64,000 nt of DNA, taken from assembly GCF_025753815.1 (NCBI RefSeq), contig NZ_JAOWRF010000276.1, positions 50,195-114,194 on the forward strand, written 5' to 3'. The stretch is from Plectonema radiosum NIES-515. Lineage in GTDB: Bacteria > Cyanobacteriota > Cyanobacteriia > Cyanobacteriales > Nostocaceae. A program made the position numbers and the translations under genes. Numbering within the stretch: position 1 is the stretch's first letter; the number at the start of each line of letters is the position of its first letter. A model generated the notes under the pieces. That model saw only the letters and a list, made by a program, of their open reading frames with translations, was not told the origin of the DNA and ran no database searches. Shown piece by piece: positions 23,201 to 25,539 of the stretch.

Positions 23201-24327
23201 TTGGCGACACATTAGATGAATTTGACGAAACCTTCTTCCTCAACCTCACCGATGCTACAAACGCTACTATCGCCAAAACTACTGGTGTAGGCACTATCTT
23301 AGATAATGACGAGGTGCCAACACTCACAATTAATGATAGAACTATCACCGAAGGCGACAACGGCATGATGGCTGTAACCTATACTGTCAGCCTGAACACA
23401 GCTTCCGGTAAACCAGTCACAGTAGATTACACTACAGTAGATGGTAGTGCGACTGCGGGTTCTGACTACACCGCAACTAACGGTAAATTGACCTTTGCAG
23501 CAGGAGAAACCACCAAAACAATAACAGTCCAAGTACTTGGTGATAGCATTGACGAGTTTGACGAAACCTTCTTCCTCAACCTAAACAACGCCACCAATGC
23601 TACCATCGGTAAAGGTAGCAGCATGACTACTATCATTGATAACGACCTACCGCCCGTACTGACAATCAACGATAGAACTATCACCGAAGGACATAACGGT
23701 ACACAAATACTTAACTTTACTGTCAGCCTTAACGCACCGAGCCAGAAACCAATCAGCGTCAAATATGCTACCGCCAACGGCACTGCAACTGCCGTCAGCG
23801 ATTATACAGCAACAAGCGGTATCCTCACCTTCGCAGCAGGAGAAACCACCAAAACCATCGCAGTACAGATAATTGGCGATCGCTTAGACGAGCAGAACGA
23901 GAATTTCTTTGTATACCTCAGTGAAGCCATCAACGCCTCGATTCTGGATGCTCAAGGTATTGGCACCCTGATCGATGATGATGAATCGCCAACATTGAAT
24001 GTAGCTGCCGTACCTGGTGAATTGTGGCCACCCAACCACAAGATGGTTGAAGTAAAGGTCAACGTCAACGTTAGCGATGACTTTGATGCTAACCCCACCG
24101 TCCGACTCCTATCAATTACCAGCAACGAACCGGATAACGGTTTGGGTGATGGCGATACCGCAGGCGATATTGAGATTCGCTCTGATGGACGCATCTTCCT
24201 ACGTGCGGAACGTTCAGGTAATGGCAATGGTCGTATCTACACCTTGACCTACAGTGCAACGGATAGCGCTGGTAACGTCACATATTCGACCACACAAGTG
24301 CGCGTACCGAAGAATCAAGGGAAATAA
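1..24327 (+). CDS. Giant multidomain secreted adhesin/enzyme-like protein, 5' end outside the window
   Basis: The frame is open from base 1 to a TAA at 24325-24327, so at least 8108 residues are encoded and the true start lies upstream; the TTG at 139 is only the first possible start codon in view. Domains in order (nt): CARDB repeats 1-2240; IPT-like region 2250-3000; a beta-rich region 3830-4390; beta-propeller-like 4930-5640; SbsA-like Ig 5650-6000; cadherin/He_PIG-like Ig repeats 6343-9117; RHS-like block 9697-10422; dockerin-like pair 10822-10983; Ig-like 11000-11830; IPT-like 12790-13170; YVTN-type propeller 13170-14530; alpha/beta-hydrolase 15055-16060; NUC1 nuclease 17098-17760; xSQIx pentad linker about 17900-18310; metalloprotease-like 18450-18990; eight PKD; six Calx-beta; C-terminal cap 23986-24327. 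Such Ca-binding and Ig-like mosaics are usually exported by type I secretion, and T1SS genes follow directly. Role in adhesion or contact is inferred. Codon composition differs between blocks, suggesting patchwork assembly. Confidence 0.9.
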   Translation, partial: AGQWYVTVWSDALDDVYEDTQDINTNPNDPNELDSNNYSSSNRIEVLLPSAPDLQVTSVNPTSIATGGQPFKVTWKVENKGNVAITSGSWNDEVYITDAPTLEASRVIWDLGSVERSTQLQAFGGSYTEELETVLSPGVSGKYVIVKTNANPVVNVWEGSYSNNNTLNATTDVTSIPADFVVTDIKTFTPNYSGDRTTIEWTVRNDGAAVWSGTRYWYDEVWISKDSTFDSNKATWLGLFAQNLPTGGLATGQSYTQKQTVTLPAGIKDNYHIHVFANQSIADGYYSGGVPTGGGDNYWTGVGYQTRAYEVTSNNYNKAAIPVIFREADLAISNITVEPEQAGVNPKSGETITASWKVTNTGTRDTRESEWIDRVYLSLGDNSLDGKDIFLGEYKHTTGLKKDEFYIRTQQFVLPDNISGNYKVIIFTDSNYAYAPYAGNDLNFEWWLDRKFARVPEFDQEDNNQDNVSLTIDPTILPDLQVTALKTQESGVAGQKLNVEYTVTNVSQRTTPLRQSDWTDLVYLSRDQKLDLVADRYLGYISHTGGLSASVSYTNKQTFDLPIDLDGSYYVFVVTDPQQSNPRGVVYEGSLEGNNSLFNDKPLIIRRPDPVDLEVDTLTNTITVPSNSKVGETVNNIKWTVKNNSSYSITGEWSDAVYIRLDEKGNISDRLIGRKTFKGSLAGNDVTDGSNTYSLELNTNDNILLPGVTPGNYRIIVRTDVYNSVYEGVNGGETNNLKASGDTFKVNASEIKLNIPQTTTLRKQQERLFELEITEVGQTIRITTDGSEGTGNEIYIGFGEAPTSTKYTSISKGLIGSDQSAIISNTRPGKYYILVRGIEGSDEPITIKAEVLSFSVTDIATDRGGDSRYVTTTIIGAQFDDKTFVKLVRPGIGEFIASNIKLIDSTTIKAVFDLTNAPHGLYDVKVSKTTVGSTTPIEATLPYRYLVERAIETDVTVGLGGPNILAPGETGTYRVSVESLTNIDTPYVHFSFGIPELGENPILEIPYVKFTSNLRGEPDKNPDGKLDDVPWASIVSDVNLNGQILAPGYVIDLPNAGFTGMNFNVQTYPGLQEILLQNPELLEELSGDDLAFKFNIVATATAMTRAEFVAEQSREALKLRQAILKDTTATPALINLAANSDTWTNAFLAALEQTGLLRPDNGILPIRESQQIISLIATLSTGLLVGPAGKEIKSTGNLVNFFENVRKWYGHDASKIGSNAIPDLKQFDKRLSSKTHSQAFSIYVPFKEARVELPQGVAVPAPNFGSAFTTPSSTSNLVSLTGPIGYGNDNIIPLGADLPYTIRFENAATTPTAVGKVQLVTKLDDDLDERSFQLGGLKLGDIQVNIPAGRSSFQGDFDFTATKGFILRVSAGIDLPTKTASWLLEAIDPETGNVIKNPNVGILLPNDPNAIGAGFVSYTIAPLNNSKTGIEITSTAKVIFNTTSPIDTNRTVSKIDGAAPTGTITATPLGSNNSATNNLPLATVSGSTDYKVKWNATDESNGSGVKHVTIYVAENGGDFKVWKSQTLHTETIFSGKATSKYEFLVLATDNAGNKQTPPLGITAPSDGFSVNLGTIPTVGQTTLQQILPPEAPAQQISTNQLFIQAKSENNTPATLPTINKPEFEQVLRPFSASAFAINIPTSNASIGAMAIALLPDGTVLASGGANRGSIYRFNSIGGTAATPLATLPHPVYDMAVDRNGTLWATTGGGPLLQLDSQTGKIIKSYGESITQALAINSASGLIYVSSGNGIEIFDPVKETFKHYSDLRVDSLVFDSKGNLWGTSWPDRGLVVKFDNKGNAQRMLSLSEPVDSLAFGQTNSQLAGLAFVSTNKGDVLMVDLATMQYVKVATGKTGATWGENIETTPDGRVLISHSSQIDVLSPIVAPKVAATNPVKDAIIALPLNTINVTFDSDMFAGVSSDLASVLNPNNYQLVDANSNIINPVSVQYDAARKSALLGFNSFDAGNYEFKVLRNIKSTAGAELETAYSERFTTISNFSNLVDFNFSNARSVRGATPEEYRSTNTVSYDVTITSKADQDLLLPVMLLLDPSATFTGTPLGAVGKANNGAYLLDLKDSLPDGRLKPGQSTTTRTITVNNPDALRVEFIPDIYAMPYPNIAPVITSNAVTTAIVGQNYNYQVAANDPDGSVLGYLLYDAPTGMQVDNNGLISWTPVAGSANQNDVVLYTYDLRGGYTTQSFTINVLGANNKPVFNTPAVSGGTITTNSNSGTTTTSPTIIRGAEGKTLQIKVGATDSDKDKLTYWAVNLPGGSVFDPTTGILTWTPNYEQAGTYENVQFVVNDGKERVTQTVNILVAPTNQTPTLVRPVDKIVREGDYVRIQLKATDADNTALTYFSNLLPGGATLDPVTGVFEWTPAYFQAGEFEIPFNVTDGESITTQSTKITVLNVNAAPLFEGLTKWEAQEGESIRFRAFAFDPDNPGFVPQDRNSKGELTILEGSDPTVTYTVSGLPTGASFDVDTAMFTWTPGYTSAGTYNVTFTATDDGNGTGVSKVTSIIVPITIRNTNRAPLFDNVAIASGGSNTTKTITTFNPDGTPVVDKTAFTNVDVNRGEVKEITFKVSDLESDALSLNLELERNAGDGIPSFIKPLRNNNDGTWTLRVEPGLDAFGNNYSFRLVATEVRSDGTTALNSILPFNVNIIAPNSAPKIGYIGNKVAVLGETLDFIINTSDAYGGLRQRDQDALTYSFTGLPEGVTNLIPTTAYGQARFTWTPTQNDVGKILPVTITVRDSGNAGKGDVLSDTQTVNIVVRNSNTAPVWSTINPQTVNENSTLNLQLAATDSDGDKLTYDARNLPVGAVFNRETGLLTWTPDYSQAGTYNISIIASDGNKSATRPLTITINNTNQVPIFTPLGVQYGQENDRVTFKLVADDADGATVEYTAVGTLPQGAILDSRTGEFTWKPNYEQAGEHVLKFQAKDPGGAITTLDVVVSIANVNRAPKLIVSDRAIALGGKLEFKLAFCDLDANTTLKYSAINLPDGTTLDTATGQFSWQPNPGQVGNYTVTFKVSDGDLTATETALIKVALVSVPPTVTLDLTPSFPAVPGQKVIVQTQAAGLAAITSLTARVAGVEVPIDTFGRFEFTPTAPGIVVVEAIAVDASGLSSRTSKVVKIRDVNDDAAPVVSFAAGFDGSKVISATNITGVIADTNLDEWVLQVADFGSSEFTTIARGTQSLNGVLSQFDPGKYENGFYQLRLSATDISGRTSTTQSVLEVSSASKNAYVRKETDLTTTIGGVTLNLVRSYNSLLSDEAGTFGNGWSLANIDADIQTNVPLTGREELGVYNPFRAATRLYLTAPNGERVGFTFAPTKTTIPGATYYNPAWVADSGVSYTLESVDSKLIQSGSSFYDMKTGFAYNNPASGRFDGYEYKLTASDGNVYYLSTGKGVIEQVATNGTSLVYSDSGITSSTGETIRFVKDTTGRLQEITAPDGSLVRYSYEGDNLVASRNLSTGSVSRYGYSTPPLPLSPSPTPLLTLASGNPGTPGSAIAYGATPQVSTVKGDLGGAVQWNGQSMSGVGNERYTFSLRDSELSSTATGIVLVGVDITGGGVSKSGLTPVASNGGYVLYAIDKAGLNQIEVVGNGAYNLQLSIAGDVNRDGTVDGVDSGLLGNAIALGSYNQAYDFNRDGVLNAADVQILGSNYGFSANRAPVVKPTNVLTHVDLDATVALNKLATDPEGDAVFFRIINAENGSAKFTADGKSVLFTPNDDYFGAASFSLVADDGYSTSAPFKVDVNVSNAALINLDFVKRGLRLDKGESTELVVIGDFADQDNVLLPYSYLQFNQDKSAVATVSNLGIVTGLSDGVSVLRASRNGISAVTAIRVGDLQPTNQTELNVALAEQEGLDLYPEAVMLTIGATRQLLVSLYGVEESPDLKFQEAGTRYYVSNPGILQIGKDGLITALNEGITNVTVIYGAESAIVPVRVETPHLGETKLGINGGVIQFGDGANRSLLMLSQGALLEDTNVNFTLLDQKEDLSLPVPGGFEFVGGFNLDIGDNNLLIPAQVAIPAPANLPVGTEVYLMRFGSMPDATGTWQPMWILEESAKVTADGMIRTQSPPYPGVTKPGEYAAFYSGVAGSGSLVKGKVSLEYKFPPAFYGILIPPPLPDINVGEIGFGIALATFPNSKNKIIKELGEVLQILKAPLETVAKITEIVEKAQTLAEVGAALSQGHIDAEVLKKVTQVLKPYSAFGQLLNPDLFVSIPAFKVSYDISSINIVQVPTVGLPVITSAKVQLNPDGIATFETRLNISAPTTTDPSTPPVLQKAELKFENNEPVVILTGSNFIISDATANNSNTRFEDLVVNFRVGNATYQGTVLSGQDLGNNQFEIKVKPSNKAALGSAQISITRPQQERFGTEQTSYQTINYDSNSIRFSANNGYVLAAQPWSDRVAVLQGTNPEAVVEATSSKDLLVARIPVGASGVADRPRDIAFTADGARAYVTLENSGRIALIDPLFLQPIDTNPDTEEIDTINLPTAASPRAIVIDKQDQYAYIADGRLGLIYVLDINPTSKTYHQVIQNIQINNAPRGLRELAINSDGRKLFATVPAFGTEKSKIVVVNIDPKDKPESNQNNLRRWHEQFATIDADRGVEGLAATSDPHFMTFTNRKNDGTGYGVLEITNDEASIFFAATTRYAKLNLGSIHDYFDVNEGVAVTITKDKKYGFVAGFNGSNFGYGIESIDGVQAGSNIGIIKDPLSDNPLLFAATRPIPLGLTSDLALSNDDKYLYASYPLGGGVYVFDVEEMIKTLEHPTDYTIDQFGRPIDSKFFDPRYQRPANIFDFDTVPLDDINPKISVAADYGIIKENRVKNQFTYGVFEGSNRAPVNVGVVRNLAVSPPDILKLTSPNGIKEGDLTPTFTWDFQIPDEQVKEVNLFVSTFAEGKGLLPWDRVVDLSDSEFLPELNQQQKQQLLTKSWDGYDDFNPGRIVTATWKRETNTWYWHDGTTVVAQPTNDPENNNTRFTLPDNSRLTAGQNYNWAVQAVSSTGQSELEFGNFNTITPFNANPFSSVTVLTHGFTLFPSNTGIPDNFYDLADSITSGSGDSPSEKGLILRYDKPTGLWIPVDNKARVLANLTGGLNPGDDNYLVTLANNIQSKYVNQNKALVLLSEWSTGGESTQPNSGFTEAAADAIFASIVQLDQALGGDVGEHDASGNLVRLYDDKGDLIRTQGALFDSSLHFIGFSRGTVVNSEIIQRLGTYFPYAGGKINADGTPVVDSNGKAVRDLQMTTIDPHDFSQESLKVDLVLPGTIIKDFRDFNEPTVQVWDNITFADNYYQTVADPNGSTWTPNGRSIDGADINMSLNGMPGFTKDDQRGGPHGNVFSWYAGTANLAIDEVDNGYTQKARPIYDQLGERSVEELLDSNNDNVTLTPWYFSAGNQGSTEGIGTGWFYSVLGGGKDQRPTVDMSKRVSVSYDNTDEDVAKGDYAVPTLFDGNFDAITAKIDSQTIPGWSLHNDKNDTFQLPLVDWTNITSLNQPRIVVERDTAGNPIKTESYLQRLGIDSNSPTNYALELRPNDIITHNRFVVPDWGALRFDLHVPDPESATAAQNSVVRVFLDDYELQSSAFQGLVKGSQGGEYPSVDLREVDGDIGARNGEGQSNRIGFAKEGFQTFQLDIPNELRGKVKTLRFEVNGGKTVYLDNIFFKSQHLLFGNPALNGQEARKDINTPEFTSDYKTYIPNDPLSDFSDNYLIERPQYSLSYNNDLKNPNWVSYQFNKSWLGAENQSGFGSDPRLPFAIQIQQNDIPDNSGYQRGHIATASHRSRNKQDYVATYLMSNIIPQPLEKPNDRWSQLELYLTDLVKIHDKELYIIAGRDGATVKTIKSKVNVPESIWKVVLVLDKPGQGILDVNKDTLAFGIRLPNSLAPYTGTDPKYMGKNVGQDPNKDWTTNFSLMGNQYGLFNVEELEKITGYNFLSNISTEIQEAIENHDVTDILAKLNVIKPAPLMAATEDELKFSENGAFFDSAIRHSGIVNKITIAPNNVWSYSSISEVSFNQNSELETTDVSPTKKSTTSIHLSQIGTSQIGFMQTTPMQVGGIQISIPDNSTFQPSAFQGNTKQISSSQIGFSEVGLSQVGSSQVNISQNSSSEIDHVILRFLSGLDQLNPSKISLPVSIPGQQLFSSNFPNHNLTFNLFSYFKYSAIEIWSNLLNPTDSFELTFQITDLPSGQLAEAQITNYDSFGRPNGGTILIDADANGIGWFIDSTPFDNSEFTTSLTDTAFRGTTGDAVGKYDLLTSILHEMGHLAGIISGYSEFDRHIQTVNGSKLFIGDNFTATLTNDGSHLDSKLYPFDLMNTSLSPGVRKLPSLIDLQILNAVRNITATGGKISTLTAPLNSDPLIGILNGDFDTQADWSTRGAANILNSQAVLTEDSPFNSNFSQSLIIPEGAKYLQFTLKNTTLGANTPTAPGDAFEVALLNANTKQSLVNTVTGLSQTDSLLNIQNDGTYYTSNKVTLLNTTPNSTLTLNQPLTFKVDLTGVQSGTAATLYFDLLGFGDRNAKVVLDNVMLLNNDRYAPVANNDTAITNQTKPVTINILANDTDADSTINPTALAINTNPTNGTILVNQDGTVTYTPNSTFVGTDTFTYTLTDTDGLTSNTATVNITVNNIAPVITVITGDTTTTEGATTNFNAIAVDPGDNIDYIWNFGDGSQLVIGQNTTHTYADNGTYTATLTVRDSKGISSFQTLNVTVNNVAPIVDAGSDVTINEGQAIAFNGSFIDPGILDTHTITWDFGDGAIVTGILNPNHIYKLDGTYTATLTVTDNEGAVTTDTLQVQVNNVAPTITNITSDTTITEGTPANFSATATDPGNDTLTYIWNFGDGSKAIQSKDVSHVFVDNGTYTVTLTVKDTAGASTEETLTVNVNNLAPTVKAGNNLTLDEGSTANFNGSFTDPGILDTHTISWDFGDGNTTNATLTPTHIYANNGTYLAKLTVVDQDGGIGTDTITVTVNNITPTINTINGDITVNEGAVANFTATATDPGNDTLTYTWNFGDGTDPVEGQSASHIFADNGNYTVTLTVTDSDGATTVQTLNTKVSNVAPTVNAGTDFTANEGQAIAFNGTFTDPGILDTHTITWDFGDGTILEGGNFSSNSPTPPLLPSPHPLLNPTHTYSDNGTYLVSMTVRDNAGASTTDTLTVRVNNVAPTITQLTGTTEVAEGTPANFTATATDQGLDTLTYTWNFGDGSSPVLGKDVNHTFVDNGIYTVTLTVSDSDGGSTTQTLTTKVNNVAATVDAGANQIMYQNEPVTFDGQFTDPGILDTHTIEWNFGDGNTVAGVLNPNHIYIQDGEYTVTLTITDSSGAVSNDTMTVTVKKPPTMSVSDISILEGDNGNKYAVFTASLSEASLRTVTANYSTTDGTATDRSDYTATNGTISFERGEISKTIAIQLIGDTLDEFDETFFLNLSDATNATIAPSRSVGTILDNDEAPTLTINDRTITEGDNGTSTITYTVNLSAPSGKPISVKYATADGTAIAGTDYTATSGGITFAPGETSKTIAVQVIGDTINEFDETFFLNLSSATNATITKTTGVGTIIDNDAPPVLTINDKTITEGDNGTSTITYTVNLSAPSGKPISVKYATADGTATAGSDYIATNGTLTFAPGETTKTVSVQVLGDTQDEFDETFFLNWSGATNATIVHTTGISTILDNDEAPALTIGDRNITEGDNGTQIATFTVSLSAASAKPITVKDATANGTAIAGNDYTATNGTLTFAPGETTKTVSIQVIGDTLDEFDETFFLNLTDATNATIAKTTGVGTILDNDEVPTLTINDRTITEGDNGMMAVTYTVSLNTASGKPVTVDYTTVDGSATAGSDYTATNGKLTFAAGETTKTITVQVLGDSIDEFDETFFLNLNNATNATIGKGSSMTTIIDNDLPPVLTINDRTITEGHNGTQILNFTVSLNAPSQKPISVKYATANGTATAVSDYTATSGILTFAAGETTKTIAVQIIGDRLDEQNENFFVYLSEAINASILDAQGIGTLIDDDESPTLNVAAVPGELWPPNHKMVEVKVNVNVSDDFDANPTVRLLSITSNEPDNGLGDGDTAGDIEIRSDGRIFLRAERSGNGNGRIYTLTYSATDSAGNVTYSTTQVRVPKNQGK
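6343..9117 (+). repeat. Array of cadherin/He_PIG-like Ig repeats
   Basis: About eight units share a pattern: N-x-x-P at the start, a D-x-D-x-D/G-x-x-L-x-Y core typical of calcium-binding Ig/cadherin-like folds, L-P-x-G-A-x-x-D-x-x-T-G, then W-x-P (as in LTWTPNYEQAG), and a closing T-I-x-V-x-N strand. These are the hallmarks of putative-Ig (He_PIG) repeats. Units vary in length. One contains an in-frame palindromic repeat at 8056-8088. The role is presumably a stiff, calcium-dependent stalk. Confidence 0.75.
9697..10422 (+). other. RHS/YD-like block inside the giant protein
   Basis: The translated block has the sequence style of RHS proteins: a T-I-G-G-V-T-L-x-x-x-R-S-Y-N-S-L start, then F-G-N-G-W-S-L, then F-x-x-x-D-G-x-x-Y-x-L/F and a closing G-R-L-x-x-I-x-x-P-D-G-S-x-x-R-Y-S-Y repeat. 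It is much shorter than a full RHS shell, so it cannot form the toxin-enclosing cage by itself. It is followed at once by a C-rich low-complexity insertion. Confidence 0.65.
10424..10463 (+). repeat. C-rich low-complexity insertion 1 in the giant gene
   Basis: A run of almost pure C and T, translated as P-P-L-P-L-S-P-S-P-T-P-L-L, interrupts the gene between the RHS-like block and the next beta-rich domain. The surrounding code is A/G/T-rich, so this looks like an intergenic-type C-rich minisatellite that entered the gene without breaking the frame. A second, similar one lies at 21283-21342. Confidence 0.7.
10822..10983 (+). other. Dockerin-like pair of calcium loops
   Basis: Two copies of the D-x-N-R-D-G-x-x-D/N-x-x-D loop (DVNRDGTVDGVD and DFNRDGVLNAAD), each followed by a short helix, lie about 33 residues apart, as in type I dockerins. 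No cohesin partner was recognised in the window. In giant cyanobacterial proteins such pairs are often simple calcium-binding elements rather than cellulosome anchors, so binding function is uncertain. Confidence 0.7.
13170..14530 (+). other. YVTN-type beta-propeller region of the giant protein
   Basis: Repeated blades read as A-F-T-x-D-G-x-x-A-Y-V-x, then A-I-V-I-D-x-x-x-x-Y-A-Y-I-A-D, then L-A-I-N-S-D-G-R-K-L-F-A, then L-S-N-D-D-K-Y-L-Y-A. This matches surface-layer/YVTN beta-propellers, which usually bind ligands or protein partners. It sits between an IPT-like Ig fold and the alpha/beta-hydrolase block. Confidence 0.6.
15055..16060 (+). other. Alpha/beta-hydrolase (lipase/esterase-like) domain of the giant protein
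   Basis: The block starts with V-T-V-L-T-H-G-F, the usual oxyanion-hole strand, and carries a G-x-S-x-G elbow read as HFIGFSRG; the presumed nucleophile serine is the codon at 15580-15582. An I-D-P-H-D stretch and a later G-G-P-H-G-N-V histidine could supply the rest of the triad. Substrate is unknown. The domain suggests that the giant protein is enzymatic as well as adhesive; catalysis is inferred from motifs only. Confidence 0.65.
17098..17760 (+). other. DNA/RNA non-specific endonuclease (NUC1) domain of the giant protein
   Basis: The stretch follows the NUC1 plan: an R-P-Q-Y-S-L-S-Y-N start, a Y-x-R-G-H-I-A motif and, further on, S-N-I-I-P-Q followed by W-x-x-L-E. The family motif is normally D-R-G-H; here the first residue is Q (YQRGHIA), while the general-base histidine (codon 17296-17298) is kept. 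A secreted nuclease domain could act on extracellular DNA or on contacted cells; which of these applies cannot be told. Confidence 0.8.
17893..18417 (-). CDS. Pentapeptide-repeat protein encoded antisense inside the giant gene
   Basis: This 174-residue frame reads as a complete cyanobacterial pentapeptide-repeat protein. Its N-terminus has the common E-L-L-x-R-Y-x-x-G-E-R-D-F form, the core has successive A-D/N-L-x-x pentads (such as LRGAYLRQADLTEADLTGAD), and the tail has the familiar T-T-M-P-D-G-T-I form. The ATG at 18417 has a GAAGG Shine-Dalgarno seven bases upstream on the minus strand. Such proteins fold as right-handed quadrilateral beta-helices; roles are mostly unknown. Codon boundaries coincide with those of the giant gene, so every plus codon pairs with one minus codon, and the plus strand reads through as xSQIx pentads. 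None of its 18 Leu codons is TTA or CTA and none of its 6 Ser codons is TCA, as the open plus frame requires. Whether it is expressed is unknown; see findings. Confidence 0.7.
   Translation of the reverse strand: MIWEITAEELLARYADGERDFRGIELIQSAEEPQDNMIDLRGAILRDINLRGAYLRQADLTEADLTGADLFGVSLESAWLKRAIVRDANLYSANLHWCSLHEADLRGTNLAQMNACGAFFCGANIGGFEFAILIKTNFRNARIAPNIIWSYGNFVYDTTMPDGTIKKGPIFGEF
18425..18429 (-). promoter_or_regulatory. Shine-Dalgarno of the antisense pentapeptide gene
   Basis: On the minus strand GAAGG ends seven bases before the ATG at 18417. A well-placed ribosome-binding site on the strand opposite the giant gene supports the antisense frame as a real gene rather than a chance frame. 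Confidence 0.5.
18450..18990 (+). other. Zinc-metalloprotease-like domain of the giant protein
   Basis: An H-E-x-x-H motif (LHEMGHLAGI; His and Glu codons at 18751-18756, second His at 18763-18765) sits in a matrixin-like context with a following glycine. A preceding block with G-x-I-x-I-D-x-D-A-N-G-I-G-W-F-I-D resembles the strand that precedes the active site in large cyanobacterial proteins. The third metal ligand expected at H-E-x-x-H-x-x-G-x-x-H spacing is replaced by Ser; the nearest later His lies in EFDRHI. Activity is therefore uncertain. Confidence 0.6.
19852..21966 (+). repeat. Eight PKD repeats arranged as four alternating pairs
   Basis: Eight units of about 85 residues, each starting N-x-A/T-P and carrying W-x-F-G-D-G, are adjacent. 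Odd units read D-T-L-T-Y-T/I-W-N-F-G-D-G or close to it, and even units read D-P-G-I-L-D-T-H-T-I-x-W-D/N-F-G-D-G, so the evolutionary unit is a two-domain dimer copied four times. Unit 6 carries a C-rich insertion (21283-21342). PKD domains are extracellular spacers. Confidence 0.85.
21283..21342 (+). repeat. C-rich low-complexity insertion 2, inside PKD unit 6
   Basis: Comparison with the sister PKD units shows about 20 extra residues between the FGDG loop and the N-P-x-H-x-Y strand, encoded by a stretch rich in CCCCCACTC-type words and read as S-P-T-P-P-L-L-P-S-P-H-P-L-L. It keeps the frame and falls in a surface loop of the PKD fold, where an insertion is likely to be tolerated. Confidence 0.75.
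21967..23985 (+). repeat. Six Calx-beta repeats
   Basis: Six consecutive units of about 112 residues share I-T-E-G-D-N-G, Y-x-T-x-D-G-T-A-x-A-G-x-D-Y, F-x-P/A-G-E-T-x-K-T-I/V and a DEFDETFFLNL-type block ending in D-N-D. This is the Calx-beta calcium-binding fold common in exported cyanobacterial adhesins. The last unit has diverged (EQNENFFVYL, D-D-D-E). The array lies next to the C-terminus, where type I substrates usually carry calcium-binding and secretion information. Confidence 0.9.
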
Positions 24328-24545
24328 ACGAGCATTACAAAGGACGCGTTAAGGACGCTTTAATGAACGGAGTCACTCGCTGCGCTTGAACTTATTTTCG
24401 CCGCATTTACACGCAAAAAAAGCAAGTTATCCTCACTACCAAAATAAGTATGGTCGCTGTTGCCATAATTACTTGACTTCAGCCATGATGCAGGAGGCTA
24501 AATCTACCAACTCCCTACCCAAAAATCGCTACTTTACCATTCGCT

Positions 24546-25338
24546 ATGGCGAACGTTATCCAAATTGGCAACCAAACAATACAGCCAGCAGAATTACCCC
24601 ACTTGCTAGCTGGGCATAAAATATTACATATACTCCAACGTGAAGTAATTATCGATAAAGCCATTGCTCCTATCGAGCTTACTCCCGAAGAGAAAGCAAT
24701 AACAATCGAACAATTCTCGAAACTTAACAAGCTTACTACACAAGAAGCTCTTAAAGCTGCACAACAACAACTGTGTATAACTGAGCAACTCTTTTGTTGC
24801 CATAGCCACAAGAGAATTGCGGGTAGAAAAATTTAAAATAGCCAGATGGGGAAACAAACTCGAACAATACTTCCTTCAATACAAACCCCAACTTGATAAA
24901 GTCGTGTACTCCCTTCTCCGTACTGACAATAGCGAAATAGCACAGGAACTATTCTTCCGCATTCAAGACGGTGACGCCACATTTGCCGATTGTGCCAAGG
25001 AATACTCACAAGGGATCGAAGCACTGACTGGTGGGTTGATTGGTCCGGTACCCCTGTCGCAACCCCAAAGTGCGATCGCACAAAAGTTGGGTACATCCAA
25101 ACCGGGGCAAGTATTACCACCAATGAAGTTGGAGAATTGGTATGTAATTCTACGTTTAGAAAAGTTTATTCCTTCCCTGCTAGATGATGCCACACGAAAA
25201 GCGCTACTCAATCACTTGTTTGAACAATGGCTAAGTGAACAAATCCAACTAGAGCCAATTTCAATTGTGAATGGGAATGATAACTGCCAATCATTATCTC
25301 AACCCCGACTATCTCTACCACTTGCAGTTAGCTATTAG
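24546..25338 (+). pseudogene. Parvulin-like peptidylprolyl isomerase, frameshifted
   Basis: Two overlapping frames together read as one PPIase. The N-terminal part starts with ATG at 24546 (I-I-D-K-A-I-A-P-I-E-L-T-P-E-E) and has the helical form of SurA/PpiC-type chaperones. The C-terminal part has the parvulin core with F-A-D-C-A-K-E-Y-S-Q-G, G-G-L-I-G-P-V, P-G-Q-V-L-P-P and W-Y-V-I-L-R-L-E. Removing one T from the TTTT run at 24792-24795 joins them into V-A-I-A-T-R-E-L-R-V-E-K-F-K, as expected for the family. In cyanobacteria such PPIases often stand beside HlyB/HlyD-type exporters of large Ca-binding proteins, as here. The last codons and the stop come from a TTAGCNN repeat. It could be a true mutation, an assembly error, or less likely programmed frameshifting. 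Confidence 0.75.
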
Positions 25339-25359
25339 CGGGTTAGCCCGACGCCAAAA

Positions 25360-25380
25360 GCTAATAGCTAATAGCTAATT
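25360..25380. repeat. Heptameric TTAGCNN/GCTAATN repeat, copy after the PPIase gene
   Basis: Three and a half copies of GCTAATA follow the PPIase stop. A further TTAGC-containing stretch at 25327-25338 encodes the last codons and the TAG stop of the PPIase. The same heptamer family recurs at 28493-28560, 29093-29119, 32435-32458 and 32543-32566. Confidence 0.75.
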
Positions 25381-25539
25381 GCGTAATAATACTGTTGTCA
25401 TCATTACAGTCCGCAAGCCATCCTGAGACAGGTTTTGTTGCGTAAAAACACATAATCATTTTGGCAATTATATTACTTCTAGTTGGGATAACAGCAATCG
25501 TTTGGTTATCCTGGTTCGCATCCGATCTCCTATAACGCA

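Noticed and set aside
22122..23783. Repeated minus-strand frames opposite the Calx-beta array
   Set aside because: The same shadow frame recurs in each repeat unit, as expected from repetition; no domain or start signal.
24386..24619. 77-codon plus-strand frame before the PPIase
   Set aside because: It overlaps the PPIase start in another frame, is His/Asn-rich without pattern, and lacks a ribosome-binding site.
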